Positions 26,006 through 35,800 of a stretch of DNA of 64,000 nt are shown here, one piece after another. Position numbers and translations under genes: made by a program. The DNA is taken from NCBI GenBank assembly GCA_902779355.1, contig CACZBF010000009.1, positions 1 to 64,000 of the forward strand, given 5' to 3'. Within the stretch, counting starts at the first letter, position 1. Each line of letters begins with the position of its first letter. This stretch comes from an uncultured Lachnospiraceae bacterium. Lineage in GTDB: Bacteria > Bacillota > Clostridia > Lachnospirales > Lachnospiraceae. Below the pieces are notes generated by a model. It saw nothing but the letters and a program-made list of their open reading frames with translations, did not search any database and was not told where the DNA came from.

Positions 26006-27331
26006 ATGGGAAACATTTTTATCGTATCACTCGGTTGTGACAAAAACCGTGTGGATTCGGAATACATGATCGGAATGCTCTTAGCGGATCGGCATGTGCT
26101 CGTGGATGATCCCGCAGATGCAGATGTGATCCTGATCAATTCCTGTTGCTTTATCGGGGACGCGAAAGAAGAGAGCATCCAGACAATTTTAGAACTTGCG
26201 GCGTACAAAGAGACCGGGCGCTGTAAGGCGCTTGTTCTGACAGGCTGTCTTGCCGAGCGATATCGGGACGAGATCCCCAAAGAGCTTCCGGAAGTGGACG
26301 CATTGCTTGGCACCAATTCCTATGATGAGATCTGCCATGTGATCGACGAGGCGCTTCAAGGCGCACATCCTCGGATCTGCAAACCGCTGACGGGTTTTCC
26401 CGAAGTGCATGCAAAAAGAGTGAATACCACAGGCGGATATTATGCGTATCTGAAGATCGCGGAAGGCTGCGATAAGTGTTGTACGTATTGTGTGATCCCA
26501 TCAGTTCGCGGTACCTATCGCAGCGTGCCGATCGAAAAACTGCTTCAGGAAGCGAAGCAGCTCGTTTCGGATGGCGCAAAGGAACTGATCCTTGTGGCGC
26601 AGGAAACGACGCTGTATGGGATCGATCTGTATGGGAAGCGGACATTGCCAAAGCTTTTGGATGAGTTGAACCAGATCCCCGAGCTGCAATGGATCAGACT
26701 CATGTACTGTTACCCGGAAGAGATCACGGACGAGCTTGTGGCGGCCATCAAGCGTAATGACAAGGTGTGCCATTATCTCGATATGCCGATCCAGCATGTA
26801 TCCGACCGGATCCTGAAATGCATGGGACGGCGTACGACCAGAAAGGATCTTAGGGAGCGGATTGCGATGCTCCGGAGAGAGATTCCTGACATCTGCCTGC
26901 GGACAACCCTGATCTGCGGTTTCCCGGGGGAAACGGAGGAGAACCATCAGGAACTCCTTGCGTTTGTACGGGATATGCGATTTGAACGACTCGGGGCATT
27001 TTGCTACTCCGAGGAAGAGGGCACAAAGGCCGCCGAAATGCCTGGACAGATTAAAGAGGACGAGAAGAAACGCCGTCAATCCGAGATCATGGCGCTCTCC
27101 GAAGAATTGATCTTTGCAGAGAATGAAAAAAGGATCGGGGAGATACTGACGGTGCTTGTCGAGGGAAAACTGCCGGAAGAAAACGTCTATGTGGCCAGAA
27201 CCTATCGTGATGCGCCGGAGATAGACGGATATTTGTTTTTCCCGTATGAAGGGGAACTGATCTCCGGGGAACAGAAGAAAGTCACTGTAACCGGAACCAA
27301 TGAATATGATCTGATAGGAGAAGTATTATGA
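26006..27331 (+). CDS. rimO: Ribosomal protein S12 methylthiotransferase RimO
   Basis: A radical-SAM enzyme that methylthiolates an aspartate of ribosomal protein S12; 441 residues. It has N-terminal UPF0004 cysteines (VSLGCDKNRVDSEYM, NSCCFI, GCLAERY), radical-SAM motif CDKCCTYCVIP and a C-terminal TRAM domain. SLGCDKNRVDSE separates it from MiaB. Only GAG, no real ribosome site, precedes the ATG, which lies just after the rpoZ terminator. Expression may depend on read-through. Its stop overlaps pgsA by ATGA. Confidence 0.95.
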   Translation: MGNIFIVSLGCDKNRVDSEYMIGMLLADRHVLVDDPADADVILINSCCFIGDAKEESIQTILELAAYKETGRCKALVLTGCLAERYRDEIPKELPEVDALLGTNSYDEICHVIDEALQGAHPRICKPLTGFPEVHAKRVNTTGGYYAYLKIAEGCDKCCTYCVIPSVRGTYRSVPIEKLLQEAKQLVSDGAKELILVAQETTLYGIDLYGKRTLPKLLDELNQIPELQWIRLMYCYPEEITDELVAAIKRNDKVCHYLDMPIQHVSDRILKCMGRRTTRKDLRERIAMLRREIPDICLRTTLICGFPGETEENHQELLAFVRDMRFERLGAFCYSEEEGTKAAEMPGQIKEDEKKRRQSEIMALSEELIFAENEKRIGEILTVLVEGKLPEENVYVARTYRDAPEIDGYLFFPYEGELISGEQKKVTVTGTNEYDLIGEVL

Positions 27332-27873
27332 ATCTGCCGAACAAATTAACGCTCTTACGCGTGATCCTGATCCCTTTTTTTGTGGTTTTCCTTCTGACAG
27401 ATTTCGTGCCGTATCATTATTTGATCGCACTTGTGATCTTTATCGTCGCATCCCTTACGGATATGGCGGACGGTAAGATCGCAAGGAAATATAACCTGAT
27501 CACAAATTTCGGGAAATTCATGGATCCGCTGGCGGATAAGCTTTTGGTATGCTCTGCGATGATCTGCCTGATACCGCTCGGGCAATTGGCGGCATGGATC
27601 GTGGTCATTATTATCGCAAGAGAGTTCATCATCAGCGGATTTCGCCTGATCGCAAGCGACAACGGTGTTGTGATCGCTGCCAGCTATTGGGGGAAGCTCA
27701 AGACGACCTTTCAGATGATGATGGTCATTGTGTTGATCCTGGAACTGCAATTCCCGAATGTTGTGTTTCACTGGCTCGGCGTTATCCTGACCTGGGTGGC
27801 ATTGGCGCTCACGGTCATCTCGCTGATCGACTATATTGTCAAGAATAAAGATGTATTAAAGGAACAAAAATGA
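27328..27873 (+). CDS. pgsA: CDP-diacylglycerol-glycerol-3-phosphate 3-phosphatidyltransferase
   Basis: An integral membrane enzyme making phosphatidylglycerol phosphate, 181 residues with about five membrane segments. The CDP-alcohol phosphotransferase motif DG-x2-AR-x8-G-x3-D-x3-D is complete around residues 48-70 (ADGKIARKYN then GKFMDPLADK). It is coupled by ATGA overlaps to rimO before it and rsmD after it. The acyl-lipid role is the only function here linked to membrane lipids apart from FakA. Confidence 0.93.
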   Translation: MNLPNKLTLLRVILIPFFVVFLLTDFVPYHYLIALVIFIVASLTDMADGKIARKYNLITNFGKFMDPLADKLLVCSAMICLIPLGQLAAWIVVIIIAREFIISGFRLIASDNGVVIAASYWGKLKTTFQMMMVIVLILELQFPNVVFHWLGVILTWVALALTVISLIDYIVKNKDVLKEQK

Positions 27874-28430
27874 GGATCATAGCCGGAAGCAGACGCAGTC
27901 TCCCGCTGAAAACGATCGCGGGTACAGACACCAGACCCACCACGGATCGGATTAAGGAGACCCTCTTCAATATGCTGCAGGATGAGGTGCCGGGTGCTTA
28001 CTTCCTGGATCTTTACGCAGGGAGCGGACAGATCGGGCTCGAAGCCTTGTCCAGAGGTGCATCTTTCGCGGTGTTTGTCGAAAACGTGAAAAGAGCAGCG
28101 GATTGTATCGCAGAGAATATCCGCTTTACAAAGTTTGAGGAGCAGTCGGATCTGATGCGGACGGATGCCGTCAGTGCGATTGCCCGTATGGAAGGACGAT
28201 ACACGTTTGATCTCATCTTTCTGGATCCGCCCTATGAGAGCGGTCAAGAAGTGCAGACGCTCCAATGTCTTGCCAGATCATCCGTATTGAAACCGGACAC
28301 ATTGATCATTGCTGAAGCGGCACTTTCGACGGATTTTTCCTTCGTTGAGAGTATTGGCCTTTCAATGGTACGACAGAAACAATACAAGACAAATCAACAT
28401 GTCTTTTTCAAAAAGAGGAACCCCTTATGA
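27870..28430 (+). CDS. rsmD: 16S rRNA (guanine966-N2)-methyltransferase RsmD
   Basis: A 186-residue class I methyltransferase. It begins [16 protein letters not shown], then [14 protein letters not shown]; the SAM-binding motif is [19 protein letters not shown] and the catalytic motif is FLDPPYE. It overlaps pgsA and coaD by ATGA at both ends; rsmD-coaD is a widespread pair. Confidence 0.95.
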   Translation: MRIIAGSRRSLPLKTIAGTDTRPTTDRIKETLFNMLQDEVPGAYFLDLYAGSGQIGLEALSRGASFAVFVENVKRAADCIAENIRFTKFEEQSDLMRTDAVSAIARMEGRYTFDLIFLDPPYESGQEVQTLQCLARSSVLKPDTLIIAEAALSTDFSFVESIGLSMVRQKQYKTNQHVFFKKRNPL

Positions 28431-28918
28431 AGAAACGTGCAGTCTATCCCGGGAGTTTTGATCCGCTCACAAACGGACACATGGATATCATCCAACGCGC
28501 TGCGAAAATTGTGGATGAATTGTATGTCGGCGTCCTGAACAACAGCGCAAAAAACTCGTTGTTTTCTCTGGATGAACGTGTTAGTATGTTAAAGGAAGAA
28601 ACGGCGGGAATCCCCAATGTGGTGGTAGATTCCTTTGACGGGCTTCTCGTGGATTATATGCGCCGGATCGATGCGCAGATCATCATCCGCGGGTTACGAG
28701 CGATTTCCGATTACGAGTACGAGATCCAGATCGCGCAGACCAACCACAAAGTAAGTCCCGAAGTGGAAACCGTGTTTCTTACCACAAATCTTCAATATTC
28801 CTACTTGAGTTCCACGATCGTGAAAGAATTTGCTTCCTATGGGGGTGATATCTCGAACTTCGTGCCTGAACGGCTGGTGGAACGGATTTATGCGAAGTAT
28901 GGGGTGAAGAAGAGTTAA
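28427..28918 (+). CDS. coaD: Phosphopantetheine adenylyltransferase
   Basis: Catalyses the fourth step of coenzyme A synthesis, joining AMP to phosphopantetheine. The 163 residues have the nucleotidyltransferase motif [16 protein letters not shown] and the C-terminal [16 protein letters not shown]. The gene closes the rimO-pgsA-rsmD-coaD unit; an unusual palindromic element begins 19 bases after its stop. Confidence 0.96.
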   Translation: MKKRAVYPGSFDPLTNGHMDIIQRAAKIVDELYVGVLNNSAKNSLFSLDERVSMLKEETAGIPNVVVDSFDGLLVDYMRRIDAQIIIRGLRAISDYEYEIQIAQTNHKVSPEVETVFLTTNLQYSYLSSTIVKEFASYGGDISNFVPERLVERIYAKYGVKKS

Positions 28919-28936
28919 GCAGATAGTTTTATGAAT

Positions 28937-29069
28937 GGCGTCAAAAGTGCCATGCGCAGAATGCGCATGTGCGCTTTGCGCTAAGAGGCGTCTTGACACG
29001 CTAGCGTGTCAGAACGCCTCTCAGTGCAAAGGTCACAATGTCACTTCGTGACATGTGACTTTTGACGCC
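28937..29069. repeat. Three-armed palindromic element with 12-bp terminal inverted repeats
   Basis: A 133-bp element fills the coaD-downstream gap. The ends are perfect inverted repeats, GGCGTCAAAAGT (28937-28948) and ACTTTTGACGCC (29058-29069). Between them are three hairpins. Arm 1 (28944-28977) has a core CATGCGCA-GAA-TGCGCATG. Arm 2 (28974-29031) has an 18-bp perfect palindrome (28994-29011) inside two further paired blocks. Arm 3 (29032-29059) has GTCAC and ATGTCAC paired with GTGACATGTGAC around TTC. AAAG or CTTT marks each arm junction. No clear target duplication or T-run is seen. It could be a small non-autonomous mobile repeat or a structured RNA; no coding sequence is supported here. 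Confidence 0.75.
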
Positions 29070-29099
29070 GGCAACATTTATACCATACAGGAGAACACC

Positions 29100-29915
29100 A
29101 TGAACAGCAGAATAGAACAGATCATTGAAGAGATCGAGGAGTACATCGCAGAATGTAAGCCGAAAATGTTCAGTGATTCGGATATCATCGTCAATCGCGA
29201 TGAACTTGAAGAGCTTCTTTCCGAGCTGAAATCGAAAACCCCGGAGGAGATCCGCCGCTATCAGAAGATCATCAGTAATCAGGAGGCGATCCTGGCGGAT
29301 GCAAGGCAGAAAGCAGACGCGATCATCGCACAGGCGCAGGTACAGACTGACAAGCTTGTCAGTGAACATCAGATCATGCAGCAGGCTTATGCACAGGCGA
29401 ATGAAGTGGTTCAGCTTGCGACCAAGCAGGCGCAGGAGATCCTCGATAGCGCTACAATCGATGCCAACAATATCCGCGAGAGCGCGATCGATTATACCGA
29501 TAACCTCTTGCGCGGCATGGAAGAGACGATGAGCCATGCGATCGAGACAAGCAATGTCAGACAGCAGGCGTTTGTGACCGGATTGCAGCAATATCTGGAT
29601 GTTGTCGTTGCAAACCGTGCAGAACTCCGTCCCCAGAATCTCCTTGAGCCGGAAGAAGAGCCTGCACCGACGCCGCCCCCGGCGCCTGTACAAAAAGAGG
29701 TAAAAACGGAACTCGCAACGCCGCTGACGAAGAATACAGAGCATGAAGCCAGACATTCCGCGAGTCATGCGAAAAAAGCGGAATCAACGGAAAAGGCTGC
29801 CGGAAAACACGCCACGAATCTGGTCGTGCCGGAGGGCATGGAGGATGCCGATCCGGAGATCCTGGAAAAAGTCCAGAAAACCATGGAAAAAGCCTTCGGA
29901 AAAGATCCGTCCTAA
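29100..29915 (+). CDS. Coiled-coil protein, DivIVA/ATPase-subunit-like
   Basis: A 271-residue protein with no membrane segment. Residues 1-165 are a near-continuous helix with heptad character, rich in Gln, Ala and Glu (ADARQKADAIIAQAQVQTDKL), resembling DivIVA or ATP synthase b-type helices. Residues 180-235 are a Pro/Glu/Lys/Ala linker (PEEEPAPTPPPAPV), and the end is short and acidic. ATG 29100 follows AGGAG; an upstream GTG in the same frame lies in the palindromic element. Similar genes after coaD occur in Lachnospiraceae with no assigned function. A terminator follows. Confidence 0.75.
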   Translation: MNSRIEQIIEEIEEYIAECKPKMFSDSDIIVNRDELEELLSELKSKTPEEIRRYQKIISNQEAILADARQKADAIIAQAQVQTDKLVSEHQIMQQAYAQANEVVQLATKQAQEILDSATIDANNIRESAIDYTDNLLRGMEETMSHAIETSNVRQQAFVTGLQQYLDVVVANRAELRPQNLLEPEEEPAPTPPPAPVQKEVKTELATPLTKNTEHEARHSASHAKKAESTEKAAGKHATNLVVPEGMEDADPEILEKVQKTMEKAFGKDPS

Positions 29916-29929
29916 CGCAAAGAAAGATC

Positions 29930-29956
29930 ACAGCACCGGGAAACCGGTGCTGTTTT
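29930..29956 (+). terminator. Intrinsic terminator after the coiled-coil gene
   Basis: A perfect 10-bp stem (ACAGCACCGG with CCGGTGCTGT), GAAA loop and a short T-run. Confidence 0.85.
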
Positions 29957-29969
29957 CAAATGAGAAGTC

Positions 29970-30929
29970 ATGAAAGAAGAAGTGATCAAAAAAAACGAAG
30001 CAAACCAGCGTTTCGATAAATACCTGAAAAAGAGGCTGCCAAGCGCAACAACAGGATTCCTTTATAAAATGCTGCGCAAAAAAAACATCCTGCTCAACAA
30101 CGCGAAAGCGGAAGGAAGCGAGAAACTGAAAGAGGGAGACAGGGTGTCTTTCTATTTCTCCGATGAGACGCTGCGTACGTTTTCTGCGCAAACGAGAGAG
30201 GAAACCTGGATGACGGATTCCAGGTATCATGTGCCCGAGATCCTATATGAGACAACGGATCTGATCTTTCTCAACAAACCGGCGGGTCTGCTGTCCCAAA
30301 AAGCGAAAGAAGAAGATTTTTCCGCAAACGAACAGCTGCTTCGCTACCTCTTTGAGAAAGGGGACATCACCAAAGAGAGTCTTTCTACGTTTCGCCCCGC
30401 GATCTGTAACCGCTTAGACCGTAACACATCCGGAGTCCTGATCGGTGGCAAAACGTTGTCGGGCTTACAGGAAGCCGCGCGGCTTCTGAAAGAAAGAACT
30501 CTGGAAAAAACATATCATGCGCTTGTTTCAGGGAAGATGTCAGAAGCGATGCAGACTAAAGCGTTTTTATCAAAGAATCCGCAGACTAACCGCGTCACGG
30601 TCACGAAACAGGAGCATGAAGGTGCATTTCTGATTCAAACGGATTATATGCCGCTCGAAACCGGAGAGGACTGGACGCTTGTTTCCATCAGACTGATCAC
30701 CGGGAAAACCCATCAGATCCGCGCCCATTTGGAATATTTGGGGTATCCGATCATTGGTGATCCGAAATATCAGGGAGCCGGATCTCAGAAACCTCTTAAA
30801 ATTCCAGTTCGCGTCAAGCGGCAAATGCTGCACGCCAGAGAATGCACCTTGCCGGACGGTACGATCGTGACAGCGCCGTATCCTGCCGATTTTTCCAAAA
30901 CGCTTGATGCGCTGCGCAAGATAGGGTAG
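29970..30929 (+). CDS. RluA family pseudouridine synthase
   Basis: A 319-residue RNA pseudouridine synthase. The N-terminal S4-like domain (RFDKYLKKRLPSATTGFLYKML) is followed by the catalytic domain with ICNRLDRNTSGVLI, in which the Asp of RLD is the nucleophile. TGKTHQIRAHLEYLGYPIIGDPKYQG is the family's C-terminal signature. It belongs to the RluC/RluD group, whose targets are uridines in 23S rRNA, but the position cannot be told. It starts 14 bases after a terminator. Confidence 0.92.
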   Translation: MKEEVIKKNEANQRFDKYLKKRLPSATTGFLYKMLRKKNILLNNAKAEGSEKLKEGDRVSFYFSDETLRTFSAQTREETWMTDSRYHVPEILYETTDLIFLNKPAGLLSQKAKEEDFSANEQLLRYLFEKGDITKESLSTFRPAICNRLDRNTSGVLIGGKTLSGLQEAARLLKERTLEKTYHALVSGKMSEAMQTKAFLSKNPQTNRVTVTKQEHEGAFLIQTDYMPLETGEDWTLVSIRLITGKTHQIRAHLEYLGYPIIGDPKYQGAGSQKPLKIPVRVKRQMLHARECTLPDGTIVTAPYPADFSKTLDALRKIG

Positions 30930-30938
30930 ACTATCCCC

Positions 30939-31487
30939 ATGAGTACATGGAATTCCAGAGGCCTCCGAGGCTCGACACTGGAGGAACTCATCAATTTTAC
31001 CAATGAGACGTATCTCGAGCATGATCTGGCATTGATCCAGAAGGTGCCGACCCCGATCACACCGATCGAGATCGACCAGAAGACGCGGCATATCACGCTT
31101 GCTTATTTCGACCAGAAAAGTACGGTCGATTATATCGGTGTTGTGCAGGGGATCCCGGTCTGCTTTGACGCAAAGGAATGTCATGAGGACACGTTCCCGC
31201 TGGCAAACATCCATGCGCATCAGGTGACTTTTATGCAGCAATTTGAGGCTCAGGGCGGGGTTTCATTTCTGCTTATTTATTATACAAAGCGGGAGTTGTT
31301 TTATTATCTGCGTTTCCAAAAATTGCTGGAGTTCTGGAACCGCGCCGAAGAAGGCGGGCGAAAGAGTTTTCGCATGGAAGAACTGGAAGAGCCGTTCTTT
31401 CTGAAAAAGCAATCAGGCGTGATGGTGCCGTATCTGGACGGCTTACAGACGGACCTTGACCAAAGGGACGATCAAAAGGAGGACTAA
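30939..31487 (+). CDS. recU: Holliday junction resolvase RecU
   Basis: The Firmicutes counterpart of RuvC; it cuts four-way junctions held by RuvAB. The 182 residues contain the nuclease core: STVDYIGVVQGIPVCFDAKE, whose Asp, Glu and Lys form the active site, then FPLANIHAHQVTFM. The C-terminal NRAEEGGRKSFRMEELEE matches RecU well. No ribosome site is seen before the ATG, so translation may rely on the gene upstream. The long unstructured N-terminus of the Bacillus protein is missing; the two genes ruvAB lie 27 kb away. Confidence 0.9.
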   Translation: MSTWNSRGLRGSTLEELINFTNETYLEHDLALIQKVPTPITPIEIDQKTRHITLAYFDQKSTVDYIGVVQGIPVCFDAKECHEDTFPLANIHAHQVTFMQQFEAQGGVSFLLIYYTKRELFYYLRFQKLLEFWNRAEEGGRKSFRMEELEEPFFLKKQSGVMVPYLDGLQTDLDQRDDQKED

Positions 31488-31489
31488 CT

Positions 31490-32704
31490 TTGAAAAAACA
31501 ACAGGATCTTTTGCATACCCCGGACGGTGTGCGTGATATCTATGATCTCGAATGCGAACAAAAGCTGGTGATCGAGGAGCAGCTTTTTGCAACGCTCCGT
31601 AGTTTTGGCTATCGCCCGATCGAGACGCCGTCATTTGAGTTTTTTGACGTGTTCGGGAAAGAGATCGGTACCACGCCATCCAGAGAACTCTATAAGTTTT
31701 TTGATAGGGATGGCAATACGCTCGTGTTACGCCCTGACATTACGCCATCCGTCGCGCGTGCTGCGGCGAAGTTCTATATGGAAGAGGAGAATCCGCTTCG
31801 ATTCTGCTATAAAGGACGGACGTTTCTGAACAACCTTTCCTATCAGGGGCGATTGAAAGAATCCACGCAGATCGGCGCAGAGCTGCTCTCGGATACGAGT
31901 GTGGATGCGGATGCGGAAATTCTCGCGATGGCGGTGCATTGTTTGAAAAATGCAGGGATTGAAGAGTTTCAGATCGGGATAGGCCATGCGCTTTATTTTG
32001 CCGGGCTGATCGAAGATGCGGCATTGCCAGAGGAGACAGCCGAGGAGCTGCGGGAACTGATCGAGAATAAGAACTTTTTCGGGATGGAAGCACTTTTAAA
32101 GGATTTATCCATTTCGGACGAGATCAGAACGCTCTTTCTTGCGATGGGAGAACTCTATTCTGACGCTATAGACTTGGAAAAACTTCTGACACCGGCTGCT
32201 GACCACCCTAAAGTGTTGAAAGCGCTGGAGCGGTTGAAAAAACTCGATGATGCCAGCCGGCTTTACGGGATTGAAAAACATCTTTCCTATGAACTCGGCA
32301 TGATCGGCGGATATGAATATTACACGGGGATCGTATTTGCCGGCTTTTCTTATGGCTCCGGAGAGCCGATCTTAAGAGGCGGTCGTTATGACAAGCTCCT
32401 TTCGCAGTTTGGGAAAAATGCTGCTGCGATCGGATTTGCGTTTGTGACGGATCAGATCCTGTCGGCCTTAAATCGACAGAAAATCCCCGTAGAAGTACAG
32501 GAAGCGCCCACTCTTCTGATCTATGACAAAAAACATTACAAAAAAGCGCTTGAGGAAGCGGAGAAGATCCGGAAAGAGGGAGGCGCCGCAGAGCTCATGC
32601 GTTATGACAAGCACAAGACAAAAGATGACTATCTCGCCTTTGCAAAAGAGCGACGACAAACAAACATCCGATTCTTCATAACAGGAACGGAAGCTGCCGA
32701 TTGA
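31490..32704 (+). CDS. hisZ: ATP phosphoribosyltransferase regulatory subunit HisZ
   Basis: A 404-residue HisRS paralogue lacking the aminoacylation role. It forms a complex with short-form HisG and carries histidine feedback control. Class II synthetase-like motifs are visible (LHTPDGVRDIYDLE, LVLRPDITPSVARAAA, ELGMIGGYEYYTGIVFAGF, RGGRYDKLLSQFG). The shortness and the presence of a short hisG in the window support HisZ over HisS. TTG start at 31490 with AAAGGAGG seven bases upstream. hisG is 15.3 kb away, separated by the giant surface protein and signalling genes. Confidence 0.9.
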   Translation: MKKQQDLLHTPDGVRDIYDLECEQKLVIEEQLFATLRSFGYRPIETPSFEFFDVFGKEIGTTPSRELYKFFDRDGNTLVLRPDITPSVARAAAKFYMEEENPLRFCYKGRTFLNNLSYQGRLKESTQIGAELLSDTSVDADAEILAMAVHCLKNAGIEEFQIGIGHALYFAGLIEDAALPEETAEELRELIENKNFFGMEALLKDLSISDEIRTLFLAMGELYSDAIDLEKLLTPAADHPKVLKALERLKKLDDASRLYGIEKHLSYELGMIGGYEYYTGIVFAGFSYGSGEPILRGGRYDKLLSQFGKNAAAIGFAFVTDQILSALNRQKIPVEVQEAPTLLIYDKKHYKKALEEAEKIRKEGGAAELMRYDKHKTKDDYLAFAKERRQTNIRFFITGTEAAD

Positions 32705-32719
32705 GGCAGCTTCTTTTTT
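32690..32719 (+). terminator. Intrinsic terminator overlapping the hisZ stop
   Basis: A 9-bp stem (GAAGCTGCC with GGCAGCTTC) followed by TTTTTT. The hisZ stop codon lies in the six-base loop. It separates hisZ from everything downstream. Confidence 0.88.
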
Positions 32720-32826
32720 GCACAAATTCTTCCCTGTTTTTCTTGCAATGGGTTGAGAGAAGTGCTATTTTTATACTGTATATTCGTGTAACTATGGGTA
32801 CAAATACAAGATAGAGGTGTTTTGTC

Positions 32827-35800
32827 GTGAAAAAAAGAATTGTTGCGATTGTAATGACGTTGCTGATACTGACCGGGTCGGCGCCTGCTACACTTTTGGC
32901 CGCGGATCCTTCTAATGCGCCGATCCAGACAACAGAGAATGGATCAGGGGAGGCAGTCCCTGAGACAGGAGAAGCAGCGCAATCAGGCGTTTCCGCCGAT
33001 ACCACAGAGGGCGAATCTACAGGGACGGAGGCAATGCCAAGCACAGAGCAAACAACAGAGACGACACCGAAAAACACCGAGACTGAGAAAGAAACGGAGA
33101 CTGAAACAGAAAAGACCGAGGAAGAAAAGTGGCTTGAGGCGCATGGTCTCAAAAAGAATGCGGACGGAATGTATGAATACACCGATGAGAACGGTGTGCT
33201 GTGGACCTATTTTCCGGAGGATCCGGAACTTTTCCGTTTGTTCGCCGATGACGAAACGGAGTTCGAAATGCAACTGCCCAGACGTCGCCTCTTTAGTGCA
33301 TCTTCGATGTTAATGAAAGAGGATCCCTTTACATGGCGGTTGAACGGCAATTATAAGTTTGGATATCCGCAATATTATAAGAAAGATTCCAACGAAGATC
33401 TCGCCGATGTACATTACGGCGTAGATGTCTCTTACCATCAGGGTACCATCTCGCCATTCGGCTGGCAGCAATTGAAGGATACATACGGCATTGACTTTGT
33501 CTTCATTCGTGCCGGTTTTCGCGGATACGGGGAGAGCGGCTCTTTGAACGCAGATCCGCAGTTCGCTGCAAACATTCAGAATGCGGCGAAAGCCGGACTC
33601 GATGTCGGCGTTTATTATTTCTCGCAAGCCATTACGATTGCAGAAGCGCAAGCGGAGGCAGATCATTGCATGCAGCTCATAGCGCCTTATAAGGATCTTG
33701 TCACGCTGCCTGTTGTCATTGATTATGAGTATGCGGAGAACAATATCGGACGTCTTTTTAATGCAAAACTCAATAAGCAGGCGCACACGGACATTGCCAA
33801 TGCATTCTGTAAGCGGGTGCAGGACAACGGTTATTTACCTGCAATTTATGCGAATAAAGATATGTTAATGAGCGATATGGTGCTCTCCAATATTCCTGCG
33901 GAGTATCGGGTCTGGATGGCGAACTGGCCTGAACCGAATAGTGAAGGCATCATCGCAACGAGTTACAGAGACCGACTCAGTGCATGGCAGTATACCGGCG
34001 GCTTTACAGGCTTCGGCAAAGGGACAGGCGGTGTCGGCATTTTTCAGAATGACAAAGTAGATCTGAATTTCTGGTATGGAGATCTTGTAGAGGAAAAGAT
34101 TTTTGACGAAGCCAAGATCACTTCCGCAAAAGCCGTTTCCACGCCGGATCCGACCGCTACAGCGACCGATATGAAGGCAAACAAAACGCTTTCTGTAGAG
34201 GTGCAGGCGGAACTTCCCGGGAAACTGAACGGTTCCGACGGAAAGGTATATCTTGCAACGATCAACCAGGTGACTGATGCGGTTGAGTACATCATTCCGT
34301 CTTCCGCAATCGATTGCCCGTCAAAATCTGAGACGGTCACAATCTCCGTGCCGTTGGACAACTCTTTTGATCGCCGCAGCGGGCATTACCGGCAATGTGC
34401 GGCGGTGAGAGTAGAGGGCGGCGCCAATAAAAATGCGTATCTGCGTCTTTATATGAGCAAACTGGCACTTGCGGTCAAAAATGCGGACGGCACCTATACC
34501 AGAGTGTCGGACGGCATGTATGTTTCCAACCCGGGAGCGATCGCCTATACCGCGGATTATCAGTCCACCAGTTCCAAAAAGGGAATCCAAAGTGCGGACC
34601 ATATCGTAGGTGACGGGATCGATGAGACGACAGGCCTCGCCAATAATGATCTTGGTGTCAGCCACGTGTTCTTGAACCTTTATATTTCCGATGTGTTCGA
34701 CGCGGCCAACGGTGAGATCGGCTGGTATGAATACAATGGCGAATCCTATCCTTTCAGCAGCCTGGGCTCTTATTTGAATACGATCCGTCGATGCAACGAC
34801 GCCGGTATTGCAGTGACGCTTCAGGTGATGTTGGATGATCCTTCGAATATCAGCAAGCCCGGTACTTCTGCAAGCGCAGAGCTGCAGAAGTGGATGATCA
34901 ACAGCAAAGCGCGTAATCAGAAGAAGACATTGTATTCCTGGGAGAATAATACACGTTCTGAACGTGAAGTCATTGAGGCGGCTTTCAGTTATCTCGGAGA
35001 AGCATTCGGAACGCTGGGCGCCAAAGATCTCGACGGCAACGAAGGGAAGCCGATCCATCAAAAAGAAAACACACAGGTCTATGTTTCCGACTGGGTGCTC
35101 GGCAACGAGGTCAACTCCTGTGATGCATGGCAGTATCGCGGCACGATGACGGATGAAGAATTCTTTGCTTCATACGCCCAGACCTACAGGTCATTCTACA
35201 ATGCCATCAAGAGTGTGAACTCCGATGCGCGGGTCTATATCTGTACGGATAACGCGTGGAATCAGAGGGTGGCAGGGTTTACGGCAAAAGAGACTGTAGA
35301 CAGGGTCGCAACACTTCTGAACGAATACGATCCGACTACAGATTGGAATCTGGCGTTCCATCCGTATCCGCATCCGCTGGGTGCAACCGCGTTTTGGACG
35401 AATGCGGATGTGACGCAATCCGTTTCTTCTCCGTTTATCAATATGTCTAACCTCAACGTATTAACGGATTATATTTCCACGAACTACGGGAAATCTCATC
35501 GTATCATCCTTTCAGAGCAGGGCTTCTCATCCGGGAACGGAGAGAATCTGCAGGCGGGTGCGCTCGTGCATGCGTACTATCTGGCAGCGACAAACCCGAT
35601 GATCGATGCGTTCGAGATCCGTTCCTACGAGGATGAAAAGCTTGAGATCTTCCAGGGCACAACCATGGGCCTCACATCCAGAAAGAATGGCAGTGCTTAT
35701 ACCATGAAAGAAGCCTATACGGCATATAAGTACTGTGATGATCCGAGACCGGAAGCAAAGAAATTCATGGATGATCATGCCTATTACAAGGTTGTCAACA

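Noticed and set aside
29055-29099. Upstream GTG start for the coiled-coil gene
   Set aside because: It lies in the palindromic element and has no ribosome site; ATG 29100 follows AGGAG.
29001-29768. Open frame of 255 codons on the - strand over the coiled-coil gene
   Set aside because: It is the mirror of a Gln/Ala-rich helical gene, has no ribosome site, and the + strand gene has the better start and codon use.
32753-32784. Promoter for the giant surface gene (TTGAGA with TATACT or TATATT)
   Set aside because: Spacers are 13 or 20 bases and TTGCAA at 32743 is 23 bases away; none fits well, so no site is called although a promoter is expected here.
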